From the NCBI GenBank assembly GCA_964360635.1, contig CAYHXO010000002.1, positions 62,001 to 126,000 of the forward strand: DNA of 64,000 nt, in the 5' to 3' direction. This DNA is from CALRGE01 sp964360635. Its GTDB lineage: Bacteria; Patescibacteriota; Gracilibacteria; UBA1369; 2-02-FULL-48-14. The position numbers and the translations under genes are program-made. The notes under the pieces are model-generated. The model saw only the letters and a list, made by a program, of their open reading frames with translations. It did not search any database and was not told where the DNA came from. Below, piece by piece: positions 1-9,097 of this stretch (position 1 is the first letter of the stretch; every line of letters begins with the position of its first letter).

Positions 1-36
1 TGAAAGGACAGCTACTTATACAATTTCCAACTGATG

Positions 37-66
37 TTGACTTCTTTTTATATTATGTGCTAGTTT
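37..66 (+). promoter_or_regulatory. candidate sigma-70 promoter for the first surface protein
   Basis: TTGACT at 37-42 and TAGTTT at 61-66 are 18 bases apart, with TG one base before the -10 box (58-59). The start codon at 86 lies about 12 bases after the expected transcription start. The -35 box is good and the -10 box weak, so this is tentative. Confidence 0.35.
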
Positions 67-85
67 TAACCCTTTATTAAAAAAT

Positions 86-2245
86 ATGCTAAATCGTATA
101 CAAGGCGGATCAAATCCTGATTCAAATAAACTTGCGAATAAATACAAGCCAAAGACATCAGGACTAAAATTGGCTCCTGCTGTTTTAGCTGCTTTATTAT
201 CTACTCAAGCTAAAGCGGAAAATTGGGTGTGTGGGATAGATGCTGATTATCAATTTGATGGAACTACATCAAAAGGAACGACTATCAATGATGGATCAAA
301 TGTTTATATGTTTGATGGACAACCAGCTGGGGTTGGATTTAGAGGACTTTCCTCAGGAGGAACATTTCCGATTGAACGGATTTCTGATGATAGAGATATC
401 ACGTCAGATATTGAAGCATCTGATGTAGGGTTAGTTGGTGGTGATTTTGAATTAAGCGGATATAACCCTGATACGGATGAATTGATGGTTATTGATTGGA
501 ATACTGCATCTTTTTGGGTGATTTCAGGAGTAAGTAGTGGAACTACCTTTACTGCCAGACAATTGAATGGAACTGTTGGATCTGGTGGTTCTATAGATTT
601 AATGACTGGTGGATATATTGGTGGAAATTATGTAGATTCAACAAAAAGAACTGATACATATTCATTTACTGAGGCGTCTTCACCAACAGAAATATATACA
701 AGAGATGGGTATGATATTTCTCCTGTTGCTGACTTAGAAAATAATAGAATATTTGTAACAGATGATTCATATTCAGGAATTTATGAGATTTCAAATGTTT
801 CTGGATCGGCAAGTAGGGCAAACATAGATACTACATTAACTAATGCAATTCCAGCCTATTACATACCTGCAGTTAATTCAGATTCTAGTTTTAATGAACT
901 ATACTATACTGATACTGCTTATTATGTGTCCTACTGCTACGACTCGGACTCAGCATACGTTGCAGCAACAGACACTGACTCAGACGGAGTAACAGATGCG
1001 GATGATTTGTGTGCGGGGACGACAGATATGAGTACTGTGGATGGAGATGGATGTTCGGATTCTCAGAGAGATTCGGATGGAGATGGATCTATGGATGATG
1101 CGGATTGTGATGATGCAGATGCGACGGATTTTCCGGGAAATGCAAAGACATACAACGATGGCGCGGATAATAACTGTGATTCGACAGATGCACCTGAAAT
1201 TACATCAATGTCATTGTCGGTTTCAGAGATGCAGGTTGGTGATAGTGTTAATTTGACTGCAGCAGCGCAAGATGACGAAACACGAACTGCTTCCCTAACA
1301 ACAACTTGGGAAGTGAGAAATTCTGCGGGGACTTTGGTTGATTCTTCAACAGGTGCGGCGAGTTCATTCACAACAACAACAGCCGATACATATACAATCA
1401 CGGCTACTGTGACGGATGGAGATGGGAATGCGACCCCAAGCTCAGAGGCCACTCTTGTGGTTACAGAAGAGCCGGTAGTATATGAAGAGCTGCCAACTTC
1501 AGGCGAATTAACAGAAGGAACAACTTATTATGAAGATGCTTCAAGTCCGTCGTCAGGTTCACTGACTGTTCTTTCAAGTGGAGTAACAATTGCGGAAGAT
1601 GGAACAATTACTTTAACAAGTCCAAGTGGAATTTCATTCACAGGAATGGATCTAGATATTGAGGGTGAGAACGAAAGTGCACAAGTAGTTGGGGACGTTT
1701 ACACCTACGACAATATGGAAGGTTCTGTATTAATGGGTTCACTTGCTGCTGATGGACCTGATTTCAACTATACGGACAATACAGATGCATCTTCAATTAT
1801 GACAGTGAGCCTTGATGTCGGGAATTTTGACGCAGTTGGAATTTACGATGATCTTTATGATGATCCTGAGACTGAAGAGGCAGATGAATTCTTTGGAGTT
1901 CAAGCTGATGAAGTCGGAAACTATACAATTAGTGATATTGTGGATAACGATGAGGCTGATTCAGATACAGACACTGATTCGGATACTGATACAGACAGCG
2001 ATGGTGATACCGATACGGACACAGATACCGACGGCGATACTGATGCGGATACCGATACAGATGGTGATAGTGATGCTGACGGTGACGCTGATTCAGATTC
2101 TGACGCAGATAGCGATGCCGATGCAGACACGGGCAGTACAGATTCGCCTGACTGTGAAGGTTGCGCTACTGAAAATGGAGCTGACGGAAGTTGGGCTCTT
2201 GGAGCGGCGGCATTAGCAGCACTCGCTAGACGAAGGAAACAGTAG
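86..2245 (+). CDS. exported MopE-like surface protein with Asp-rich linker and MYXO-CTERM-like tail
   Basis: The 719-residue product begins with a signal peptide (hydrophobic LAPAVLAALLS, likely cut after QAKA near residue 44). Residues ~296-370 carry calcium-type repeats (DTDSDGVTDADD, DSDGDGSMDDADCDD) followed by PGNAKTYNDGADNNC, the putative metal-binding motif of MopE-type proteins. An Ig-like stretch follows, then an Asp/Thr/Ser repeat at ~625-682. The C-terminus has a Cys pair (DCEGC), a short hydrophobic helix and RRRK, the layout of MYXO-CTERM surface-sorting signals. Function is probably structural or adhesive at the cell surface; no enzyme domain is seen. A MYXO-CTERM-like end is unexpected outside Myxococcota, so transfer or convergence is possible. 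Confidence 0.75.
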   Translation: MLNRIQGGSNPDSNKLANKYKPKTSGLKLAPAVLAALLSTQAKAENWVCGIDADYQFDGTTSKGTTINDGSNVYMFDGQPAGVGFRGLSSGGTFPIERISDDRDITSDIEASDVGLVGGDFELSGYNPDTDELMVIDWNTASFWVISGVSSGTTFTARQLNGTVGSGGSIDLMTGGYIGGNYVDSTKRTDTYSFTEASSPTEIYTRDGYDISPVADLENNRIFVTDDSYSGIYEISNVSGSASRANIDTTLTNAIPAYYIPAVNSDSSFNELYYTDTAYYVSYCYDSDSAYVAATDTDSDGVTDADDLCAGTTDMSTVDGDGCSDSQRDSDGDGSMDDADCDDADATDFPGNAKTYNDGADNNCDSTDAPEITSMSLSVSEMQVGDSVNLTAAAQDDETRTASLTTTWEVRNSAGTLVDSSTGAASSFTTTTADTYTITATVTDGDGNATPSSEATLVVTEEPVVYEELPTSGELTEGTTYYEDASSPSSGSLTVLSSGVTIAEDGTITLTSPSGISFTGMDLDIEGENESAQVVGDVYTYDNMEGSVLMGSLAADGPDFNYTDNTDASSIMTVSLDVGNFDAVGIYDDLYDDPETEEADEFFGVQADEVGNYTISDIVDNDEADSDTDTDSDTDTDSDGDTDTDTDTDGDTDADTDTDGDSDADGDADSDSDADSDADADTGSTDSPDCEGCATENGADGSWALGAAALAALARRRKQ

Positions 2246-2301
2246 TTTGCAATGCTTGTGATTAGTTGCTTTTGCAAGGGGTAATCTGCTTTACTTTCAG
2301 A

Positions 2302-2307
2302 TATAAT
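2302..2307 (+). promoter_or_regulatory. -10 box of the infB promoter
   Basis: A perfect TATAAT stands 31 bases before the infB ATG. No convincing -35 box lies 16-18 bases upstream, so only the -10 element is claimed. No Shine-Dalgarno sequence precedes the ATG, which follows a T-rich stretch. Confidence 0.4.
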
Positions 2308-2338
2308 TAACCTAAAATCATAAGGCTTTTTTTATATT

Positions 2339-4399
2339 ATGCCAATCAGTCACGCGAAATTCGCGTCAAAACTCGGATGTACAGATGGAGAACTTCAAAA
2401 AAAGATCCTTGAAGTGGGCTTTCAACATGCAGATGAATATGATGATGAAACTGCAGATTTGTTATTACAAGAATTGTTGGGTAAAAATGAAAAAAATGTG
2501 GTTGATGTTTATGATGAATTAAGTGAAGTCGAAAAAGAGAAGGAGATTGTGAAGAGTCAGAGAAAACAAAAGGCTGGAAAGATTGTAAAAAAGGTTTATA
2601 AAGTTGAAGAAAAAGTTCCTGTAAAAGCTGGACAAATTGAGATTTCAGAAATGATTTCAGTGAAAGAACTTGCAGAGAAAACAGGTATAAGTGCGGCTTC
2701 ATTGGTTGGTTCATTGATGAAGAATGGAATTTTGGCGAATATTAATCAGGTTATAGATTTTGATACTGCACAAATTATTACAGTTTCAACAGGTGTTAAA
2801 TTGACTAAGAAACGAACTGAGGCTGTTGCGAAAGATGTATTTATGGGTAATTTAGAGAAACTTTTGGAAGAAGATGACAAAACGCTATTGAAAAATCGTC
2901 CACCGGTCGTATCTGTTATGGGTCACGTTGATCATGGAAAGACTTCCCTACTCGACGTAATTCGAGATGCGAATGTGGTTGCAACAGAGTCAGGTGGAAT
3001 TACTCAACATATTGGTGCATATCAGGTGGTAAAAAATGGAAAACCGATTACTTTTCTTGATACACCGGGTCATGAAGCCTTTACTGCAATGCGTGCAAGA
3101 GGTGCAAGAGCAACAGATATTGCGATTCTTGTTGTTGCGGCTGATGATGGAGTTAAACCTCAAACTGAAGAAGCAATTAATCATGCGAAAGAAGCCGGAA
3201 TCCCAATAATTGTTGCGATAAATAAAATGGATAAGCCGGGTGCGAATCCGGATAAAGTTAAAGCGGAGTTGGCTGAACGTGGCCTACAACCTGAAGAATG
3301 GGGTGGAGAAACAATGATGATTCCAATTTCTGCCTTGAAAAAACAGGGTATTGATAAACTTTTGGAGGGTGTCTTGTTAGTTGCAGAAATGCTTGAACTT
3401 AAGGCGAATCCAAATCGGCCGGCTGTTGCCACAGTAATTGAATCACATCTTGACCCAAGTTTCGGTCCAGTTGCCACGATTTTGATAAATACAGGAACTT
3501 TGAAGATTGGTGACAATATAATTATCGGCAAGGCTTTTGGTAAAATTAAAATGATGAGAGATCATACCGGTAGAAAAATTAAAGATATGATTCCATCTGA
3601 CACTGCACAAATTGCAGGTTTGAGCGAACCAGTTCACAGTGGTCAAATCTTGCAGGTTGTAAAAGACGAAAGGGCTTCACGAGATCAGTCTTCACAGATT
3701 AGAGGCATGTTCAAAGATGAAGAAATGTTGCAGAGTGGAATGGGTATGCAAGAAATTTTGAATAGGATTAAAGAAGGTTCATTGAAATTACTTAAAATTA
3801 TCGTGAAGGCAGATACAATCGGTTCACTGGAAGCCATAAAGCAATCTTTGGCAAAAGTTAAAAATGATGATATCGCGATTAAAGTGATTCATAGCGGTGT
3901 CGGTAGTATTACTGAATCTGACGTTATGATGGCTACTGCGAGCGCAGGAACTCTTGTGGTTGGATTTCACACAAAGGCTAATGCTCACGTATTGCAGGTC
4001 GCGGAAAGATCAGGAATTGAAGTTGTGACCTACAGTGTAATTTACGAATTGATTGAAGATCTAACAAAGATTCTTTCGGGTCTATTAAAACCAGAAAATA
4101 TTCAAGTTGAACTTGGTAAATTCAAGGTAATGAAGATATTCTTTACAGGTAAAGGCGAAATGGTTTTGGGTGGAAAAATTAGTGATGGTGTTATTCAATC
4201 ATCGTCCAAATGTAGAGTATTTAGAGATGGTCTTCAGATTGGAGATGGTGACATCATTGGTTTGAAGCTTGTTAACGAAGATCAAAAAGAATTAGAGAAA
4301 GGTGAAGAATGTGGATTGAAATATAGAGGTAAAATTAAGATTGCTGAGGGAGATTTACTTGAGGCATGGAAGATGGAAAAGAAAATGAAAACTTTATAA
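2339..4399 (+). CDS. infB: translation initiation factor IF-2
   Basis: This GTPase delivers initiator tRNA to the 30S subunit and promotes subunit joining. The 686-residue product has an IF2_N-like segment (ISVKELAEKTGISAASLVGS, about residues 105-125). The G domain follows: G1 GHVDHGKT near 195, G3 DTPGHE, G4 NKMD. Domains II-IV complete the C-terminus. The long N-terminal region of Proteobacterial IF-2 is missing, which is usual for compact genomes. It is followed after 8 bases by rmlB on the same strand, so the two may be co-transcribed despite unrelated roles. Confidence 0.97.
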   Translation: MPISHAKFASKLGCTDGELQKKILEVGFQHADEYDDETADLLLQELLGKNEKNVVDVYDELSEVEKEKEIVKSQRKQKAGKIVKKVYKVEEKVPVKAGQIEISEMISVKELAEKTGISAASLVGSLMKNGILANINQVIDFDTAQIITVSTGVKLTKKRTEAVAKDVFMGNLEKLLEEDDKTLLKNRPPVVSVMGHVDHGKTSLLDVIRDANVVATESGGITQHIGAYQVVKNGKPITFLDTPGHEAFTAMRARGARATDIAILVVAADDGVKPQTEEAINHAKEAGIPIIVAINKMDKPGANPDKVKAELAERGLQPEEWGGETMMIPISALKKQGIDKLLEGVLLVAEMLELKANPNRPAVATVIESHLDPSFGPVATILINTGTLKIGDNIIIGKAFGKIKMMRDHTGRKIKDMIPSDTAQIAGLSEPVHSGQILQVVKDERASRDQSSQIRGMFKDEEMLQSGMGMQEILNRIKEGSLKLLKIIVKADTIGSLEAIKQSLAKVKNDDIAIKVIHSGVGSITESDVMMATASAGTLVVGFHTKANAHVLQVAERSGIEVVTYSVIYELIEDLTKILSGLLKPENIQVELGKFKVMKIFFTGKGEMVLGGKISDGVIQSSSKCRVFRDGLQIGDGDIIGLKLVNEDQKELEKGEECGLKYRGKIKIAEGDLLEAWKMEKKMKTL

Positions 4400-4407
4400 T
4401 TTTCAAA

Positions 4408-5433
4408 ATGAAAGTTTTAGTAACGGGTGGAGCTGGATTTATCGGAACGAATTATGTGAAATATCATCTGGAAAAACGTCCGGCTGATGAACTTGTTGTA
4501 ATCGATGCACTGACATATTCAGGACATAAAGAGAATCTAGCAGGTTTAAATTTGAAATTTATTGAAGGTAGAATTGAAGATAAGAACCTGGTAAACCAGC
4601 TGTTTGAAGAAGAGAAATTTGATTGGATTGTGCATTTTGCAGCAGAAAGCCACGTTGATAGAAGTATAAAAAATCCTGAAGTTTTTGTTATCACAAACGT
4701 TTTAGGTACTCAGGTTTTACTAGATGCGGCAAGAAATTTTGGCATTAAGAGATTTCACCATGTTTCAACAGATGAAATTTATGGAGACTTGGGTTTCAAT
4801 AGTACAAATAAATTTACCGAAGAAAGTGCAATTCTTCCAAGCTCACCATATTCTGCAAGTAAAGCCTCATCAGATATGATGTGCTTAGCATACAAGCGCA
4901 CATTTGGTTTGCCAGTTACTATAAGCAGATGTTCAAATAATTATGGTCCATATCAAAGTTTGGAGAATTTCATTCCAAGAATGATTAATTTGGCTGAAAA
5001 AAATGAAAAGTTACAAATTTATGGTACTGGTGAAAACATTAGAGACTGGCTGTATGTGGAAGATCATTGCTCTGCGATTTTAGAGATTTTGGAGCGTGGT
5101 ACTGTTGGAGAAATTTACAATATTGGTGGTGATTCTGAGATAAAAAATATTGATGTTGCAAAAATGATTTTAAAAATTTTGGGTAAATCAGAAAATTTGA
5201 TAGAATTCATGACAGATCGAAAAGGTCATGATGAAAGATATGCAATTAATTTTGATAAAATTAAATCTGAATTAGGGTGGACACCCCGCGGCGTCTTTGA
5301 AGATGGACTGCGTCAAACCATTGAATGGTATAAACTGAACTCATATGAAAGGAATCATATTAGCGGGCGGAATGGGCACGAGGCTCTCTCCCCTAACGAA
5401 AGTCACAAACAAGCATCTGCTGCCGGTTTATAA
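4408..5433 (+). CDS. rmlB: dTDP-glucose 4,6-dehydratase
   Basis: An extended short-chain dehydrogenase that converts dTDP-glucose to dTDP-4-keto-6-deoxyglucose for surface glycans. It shows the NAD site VTGGAGFIGTNY at the N-terminus, the STDEIYGD motif and the catalytic YSASK (Tyr-x-x-x-Lys). I start at MKVLVTGG; an in-frame ATG at 4366 would add 14 residues and overlap infB. Normal homology ends near TIEWYKLN; the last ~28 residues are read out of frame over the start of rmlA, giving an 89-base overlap. The next gene, rmlA, supplies its substrate. Confidence 0.93.
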   Translation: MKVLVTGGAGFIGTNYVKYHLEKRPADELVVIDALTYSGHKENLAGLNLKFIEGRIEDKNLVNQLFEEEKFDWIVHFAAESHVDRSIKNPEVFVITNVLGTQVLLDAARNFGIKRFHHVSTDEIYGDLGFNSTNKFTEESAILPSSPYSASKASSDMMCLAYKRTFGLPVTISRCSNNYGPYQSLENFIPRMINLAEKNEKLQIYGTGENIRDWLYVEDHCSAILEILERGTVGEIYNIGGDSEIKNIDVAKMILKILGKSENLIEFMTDRKGHDERYAINFDKIKSELGWTPRGVFEDGLRQTIEWYKLNSYERNHISGRNGHEALSPNESHKQASAAGL

Positions 5434-6061
5434 TAAGCCGATGATCTATTATCCTCTCATGAAAATGAAGGAAATTGGAATGAAGTCTGTTCTGATTGTT
5501 TCCGGCAAGGGTCATGCCGGACACTTCTTGGAACTGCTAGGTTCAGGTTCAGAATTTGGTATGAGTATTTCTTATGAGGTACAAGAAGAAGCAGGAGGAA
5601 TTGCACAGGCCCTGGCTTTGGCTGAAGATTTTTGCGGTGAAGAGGATTTAGCAGTGATGTTGGCTGATAATATTTTTTACGATCATCTTGCTTCATCTGT
5701 TAAATATTTTGAGGATTCGTCTGATGAAGCGCATGTTTTCTTAAAACATGTTGAAAATCCTTCGAGTTATGGTGTCCCTGTTTTTGAAGGAGAAAAAATA
5801 ATTGATATTCAGGAAAAACCAAAAAATCCTCCAAGTAATTTTGCAGTAACAGGTTTTTACTTATATAAAAAAAATGTTTTTGACGTTATTAGAAATTTGA
5901 AACCGTCTGCTCGAGGAGAGCTAGAAATTTCAGATGTAAATAACTATTATATCAAGGCTAGTAAAATCGGTCACACAACACTTACAGGTTTTTGGGGAGA
6001 CTGTGGTGAATCATTCGACTCGCTAATGGAAGCTTCTAAATTTATACAAAATCTAAAATGA
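5345..6061 (+). CDS. rmlA: glucose-1-phosphate thymidylyltransferase (short form)
   Basis: Makes dTDP-glucose from glucose-1-phosphate and dTTP, the step before RmlB. The N-terminus carries the nucleotide-binding loop GGMGTRLSPLT and the conserved NKPMIYYPL. Other conserved parts are ADNIFYDH and EKPKNPPSNFAVTGFY. At 238 residues it lacks the ~50-residue C-terminal extension of the enteric enzyme, as do many archaeal and short bacterial forms. The start lies inside rmlB, and the stop overlaps the next ATG (ATGA). No rmlC or rmlD is in the window. Confidence 0.9.
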   Translation: MKGIILAGGMGTRLSPLTKVTNKHLLPVYNKPMIYYPLMKMKEIGMKSVLIVSGKGHAGHFLELLGSGSEFGMSISYEVQEEAGGIAQALALAEDFCGEEDLAVMLADNIFYDHLASSVKYFEDSSDEAHVFLKHVENPSSYGVPVFEGEKIIDIQEKPKNPPSNFAVTGFYLYKKNVFDVIRNLKPSARGELEISDVNNYYIKASKIGHTTLTGFWGDCGESFDSLMEASKFIQNLK

Positions 6062-6984
6062 ATATTTTTCTTCAGGGTTCAATTGCATTTGATGAAGTAA
6101 GTAAGTTTTACGGCAAATTTTCAGATGTAATTAAGCCGGATTTAATACATAAGCTTAGTGTTTCATTTGTGGTTTTTGAGAAGGAAAAGTTTTTTGGAGG
6201 TTGCGCCGGTAATATTGCATATTCAATGGGTTTATTGAAGACTAAGGCCTATGTTTGCAGTCCTGTTGGAGAAGATGGAGATGAGTATATAAAGTCGATG
6301 AAAAATTGGGGACTGGATACTGAATATGTACAAAAAATGAAAGGCCACACAGCGTTGGCATTTATAACAACAGATTCAGATCAGAACCAAATTGCTCATT
6401 TTGCTCCTGGTGTTTTAGCAACAAGTGAAGAATTTGTATTGCCTGAAATCGCTGAGAAAGGAGATATAATTTTGATTAGTCCTGAAAATCACGACAGAAT
6501 GATTCAAGCAATTCATTTGTCACATGAGAAACAATTACGAGTTTTCTTTGATCCGGGTCAGTTAATTCATTCGTTTAATAAAGTTGAGCTAATTGATATT
6601 TTTGGAAAAATTGACGGATTATTTGTTAATGAATATGAATGGGAACTTTTAAAAAATATTTCAGGTATGAATAAAAAAGAGATCGTTAATTTAGTTAAAG
6701 TAATTTTTATTACTAAAGGCGCAGAAGGAGTTGAGTTAATCGAAGATGGAATTAGCTCACAAATCGAGCCGTACAAGATTGAAACTGCCATTGACCCAAC
6801 CGGTGCAGGAGATGCTTTCAGAGCCGGTGTTTTATCAGCATTAAAACAAAATTTGTACTATAAAACTGCCGCAAAAGTTGGTTCAATTATGGGAGCACTT
6901 TCAGTTGAACACAAACAGTGCCAGGGGCACAAAATCACTCCTGATGCAAAACAGCAGCTAGAAACTCTTGGTTTTTCTTTGTAG
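6058..6984 (+). CDS. PfkB-family carbohydrate or nucleoside kinase
   Basis: A ribokinase/adenosine-kinase-type sugar kinase, 308 residues. The family signature DPTGAGDAFRAG, with the catalytic Asp, lies near residues 244-255. The N-terminal GGCAGNIAYSMG is the family substrate-site glycine motif. The substrate cannot be told from sequence; adenosine kinase-like or sugar kinase are both possible. Its ATG overlaps the rmlA stop by 4 bases, so translation is coupled to the dTDP-sugar genes. Its 3' end overlaps the convergent pyruvyltransferase gene by 50 bases. Confidence 0.85.
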   Translation: MNIFLQGSIAFDEVSKFYGKFSDVIKPDLIHKLSVSFVVFEKEKFFGGCAGNIAYSMGLLKTKAYVCSPVGEDGDEYIKSMKNWGLDTEYVQKMKGHTALAFITTDSDQNQIAHFAPGVLATSEEFVLPEIAEKGDIILISPENHDRMIQAIHLSHEKQLRVFFDPGQLIHSFNKVELIDIFGKIDGLFVNEYEWELLKNISGMNKKEIVNLVKVIFITKGAEGVELIEDGISSQIEPYKIETAIDPTGAGDAFRAGVLSALKQNLYYKTAAKVGSIMGALSVEHKQCQGHKITPDAKQQLETLGFSL

Positions 6985-7951
6985 GTGTTTCTATATCGAA
7001 TTCAGGAGTTTGACCTGCGATTTCATTTAACGAATTTTTTATCTTATCTGCTTCATTTAAGTTTAGAACAATGGCTCCAGCTTTCACGTTAAGAGATTCA
7101 ATAAAATTTCTAACTTTTGTACTGTATGAAATTGAAAGCACAGGTGTTCCCACAGCAAGTGCTAAAATTGAAGGATGCAACCTCATCGAGCAGAGTATTT
7201 TTGCCTTTGAGATAATTTTCAATACGTCAGACGCTGATTTTGGCTTTAAAAGTTCAATACTCGTATCTTTTAGAGCAATTAACTCCTTTTGATCTCTTAA
7301 ATCCATTGGTAAGAGTTTTAGATTTAATGAATACTCTTTCGCATAATCTTTACATTCTTCAATAATTTTCGGCCATGATTCATCTGTTTTTTTATCCCAT
7401 TTTCTTAAACAAAGCAGGAAAGTATTATCTTTTTCTACAGTTTTCTTTTGCTTTGATGCCCAAAATAATGCTGAATCTGTATGTGAATTTTTATCCCTAA
7501 AATGTACTGCTTTAGCATTTTTAAGAACTTTATTCGTTAAAAATCTTGAAATAAATGAATTTAAAGGCCCGATACTTTGTGAATAACAGATGTATGGTGT
7601 CTGCAAGCTCTGGCATGCCATTGCCTGTTTGTACCAAATGAATGGAGCACGAATGCTCTCTGAATCAACGAAAAGGCCTCCTCCTCCAAGAATGACCAAA
7701 TCTGCTTTTTTAATTGCAGTAAAAGTTTCCTTATTTTTTCGAAAATAACTTCGTAGACCGCTTGGTACGAGCGGAAATTTATCAAAACCATCATAAATAT
7801 CTTTGCTTGAAGGAAATCCCGAGTGAAGTAGTGAAATTTTGCCTTTGTAACCTAGCTCGGCTAACTCTGAAACTATACCTGCAAAAATAGCATCATCACC
7901 AAGATTCCCCGCCCCATAGTTACCGATTATAAGAATGTTATTTGTTCGCAT
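6935..7951 (-). CDS. polysaccharide pyruvyl transferase (CsaB-like)
   Basis: Transfers pyruvate from phosphoenolpyruvate to a cell-wall sugar; in Gram-positives such ketals anchor SLH proteins. The protein opens with NILIIGNYGAGNLGDDAIFAG and has ADLVILGGGGLFVDSES, both typical of the family. The C-terminus contains SMRLHPSILALAVGTPV. I choose the ATG at 7951; a start at 7996 would push the overlap with rnhB from 25 to 70 bases. It is the last gene of rplS-rnhB-csaB. The SLH proteins elsewhere in the window make an SLH-ligand role plausible, but that is inference. Confidence 0.85.
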   Translation of the reverse strand: MRTNNILIIGNYGAGNLGDDAIFAGIVSELAELGYKGKISLLHSGFPSSKDIYDGFDKFPLVPSGLRSYFRKNKETFTAIKKADLVILGGGGLFVDSESIRAPFIWYKQAMACQSLQTPYICYSQSIGPLNSFISRFLTNKVLKNAKAVHFRDKNSHTDSALFWASKQKKTVEKDNTFLLCLRKWDKKTDESWPKIIEECKDYAKEYSLNLKLLPMDLRDQKELIALKDTSIELLKPKSASDVLKIISKAKILCSMRLHPSILALAVGTPVLSISYSTKVRNFIESLNVKAGAIVLNLNEADKIKNSLNEIAGQTPEFDIETPTKKNQEFLAAVLHQE

Positions 7952-8514
7952 TTTAGGTTCATTATTGGAGCATATGAGAATCGATGGATTTTGCATGCAC
8001 CATGATCATTTAAAGCTCTTTGGTGTCTTGATGTGCCATAGCCCTTATGCTCGTCGAATCCATAATTAGGATACTGCTTTGCGTATTCTATCATAATTCT
8101 ATCTCTTGTAACTTTTGCTACAACAGAAGCCGCTGAAATTGATTTAATCTTCAAATCTCCTTTGATTATTGATTCATGTGGAATAATAAATTTAAACTTG
8201 TCGCGACCGTCGATTAATATCTTATCAGGCTTATTTTTGAGTCCTGATAGTGCCATTTCAAAAGCTAAAAAGGTTGCGTGAAGCAATCCATATTTATCAA
8301 TTTGATCATTAGAAATTATTCCCACTCCAAAATCGTAATTCTGAGTAATTTTTGAAAAAAGTTCATCACGTTGTGCTGCAGAAAGTAATTTTGAATCTGT
8401 TAAACCAGGTAATCTGAAATTTTTAGGGAGAATTACAGCAGCCGCAACAACAGGTCCGGCCCATGAACCCCTTCCCGCTTCATCCATTCCTGTAATTATT
8501 TGATTTTTCTGCAC
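7927..8514 (-). CDS. rnhB: ribonuclease HII
   Basis: Removes RNA and misincorporated ribonucleotides from RNA:DNA hybrids. The first catalytic motif is present as GMDEAGRGSWAGPVVAAAV, with Asp and Glu ligands; the usual DEAGRGPLAGP has SW in place of PL. KSISAASVVAKVTRD carries the downstream conserved segment, and YPNYGFDEHKGYGT is the C-terminal motif. Length of 195 residues is normal. It follows rplS by 39 bases, the common bacterial gene order. Confidence 0.95.
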   Translation of the reverse strand: MQKNQIITGMDEAGRGSWAGPVVAAAVILPKNFRLPGLTDSKLLSAAQRDELFSKITQNYDFGVGIISNDQIDKYGLLHATFLAFEMALSGLKNKPDKILIDGRDKFKFIIPHESIIKGDLKIKSISAASVVAKVTRDRIMIEYAKQYPNYGFDEHKGYGTSRHQRALNDHGACKIHRFSYAPIMNLKCEQITFL

Positions 8515-8553
8515 GAAAAAATAATATACTTAAAGAAGTAATCAGTTAAGTAA

Positions 8554-9072
8554 TTATTCTGCAGCTTTTTCTTCTTTAGGCTCTTCATTAGCCGGTTCAG
8601 CTACTTCTTCAGAAGCAACTTCAGCTACAATTTCTTCTTTTGGTTCTTCAACTACTTCTTCAATCTCTTCTTTTTCTTCAACTTCTTCAGCAACATCAAC
8701 TTCTTTTCCTTCAGGTGTAGATTCGAACATTGTTTCTCGTAATCTTGCTGATTTTCCACTTAAATCTCTCATGTAGTAAAGTTTAGCACTTCGTACCTTA
8801 CCTACTTTCATAATCTGAATTTTCGAAATTATTGGAGAATGTAGTGGGAAAACTTTCTCAACACCAATTCCATCAACAAGTTTTCTAACAGTGAATGTTT
8901 TACTAATATTGTGACCTGAGCTTATTTTAATAATGAGCCCTTCAAAAATTTGAGTTCTTTCTTTCTCTCCATCTTTAATTTTCTGGAAAACTTTAACAGT
9001 TTGACCAGCTCTTATATCAGGAACCTTTCTTAGAAGGCTTTGAGTCACGTGATTTAGAATTGCTTGAGACAT
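8554..9072 (-). CDS. rplS: 50S ribosomal protein L19 with an acidic C-terminal extension
   Basis: The first ~115 residues are ordinary L19, a protein at the 30S-50S interface (FEGLIIKISSGHNISKTFTVRK, GVEKVFPLHSPIISKI, VRSAKLYYMRDL). The remaining ~57 residues are an added tail made almost only of Glu, Val, Ala, Lys and Pro. Standard L19 ends near residue 115-120, so the tail is an extension and probably disordered. Promoter at 9098-9126. Confidence 0.96.
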   Translation of the reverse strand: MSQAILNHVTQSLLRKVPDIRAGQTVKVFQKIKDGEKERTQIFEGLIIKISSGHNISKTFTVRKLVDGIGVEKVFPLHSPIISKIQIMKVGKVRSAKLYYMRDLSGKSARLRETMFESTPEGKEVDVAEEVEEKEEIEEVVEEPKEEIVAEVASEEVAEPANEEPKEEKAAE

Positions 9073-9097
9073 ACGTTTTAATCAAATTTGCTCGTGT

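Noticed and set aside
1954..2130. Possible CRISPR or tandem DNA repeat
   Set aside because: The periodicity comes from Asp/Thr/Ser codons in a coding frame; there are no spacers of uniform length.
1921..2277. Long minus-strand Ser/Val frame opposite the first gene
   Set aside because: Product of the Asp-codon repeat read backwards; no homology and no start context.
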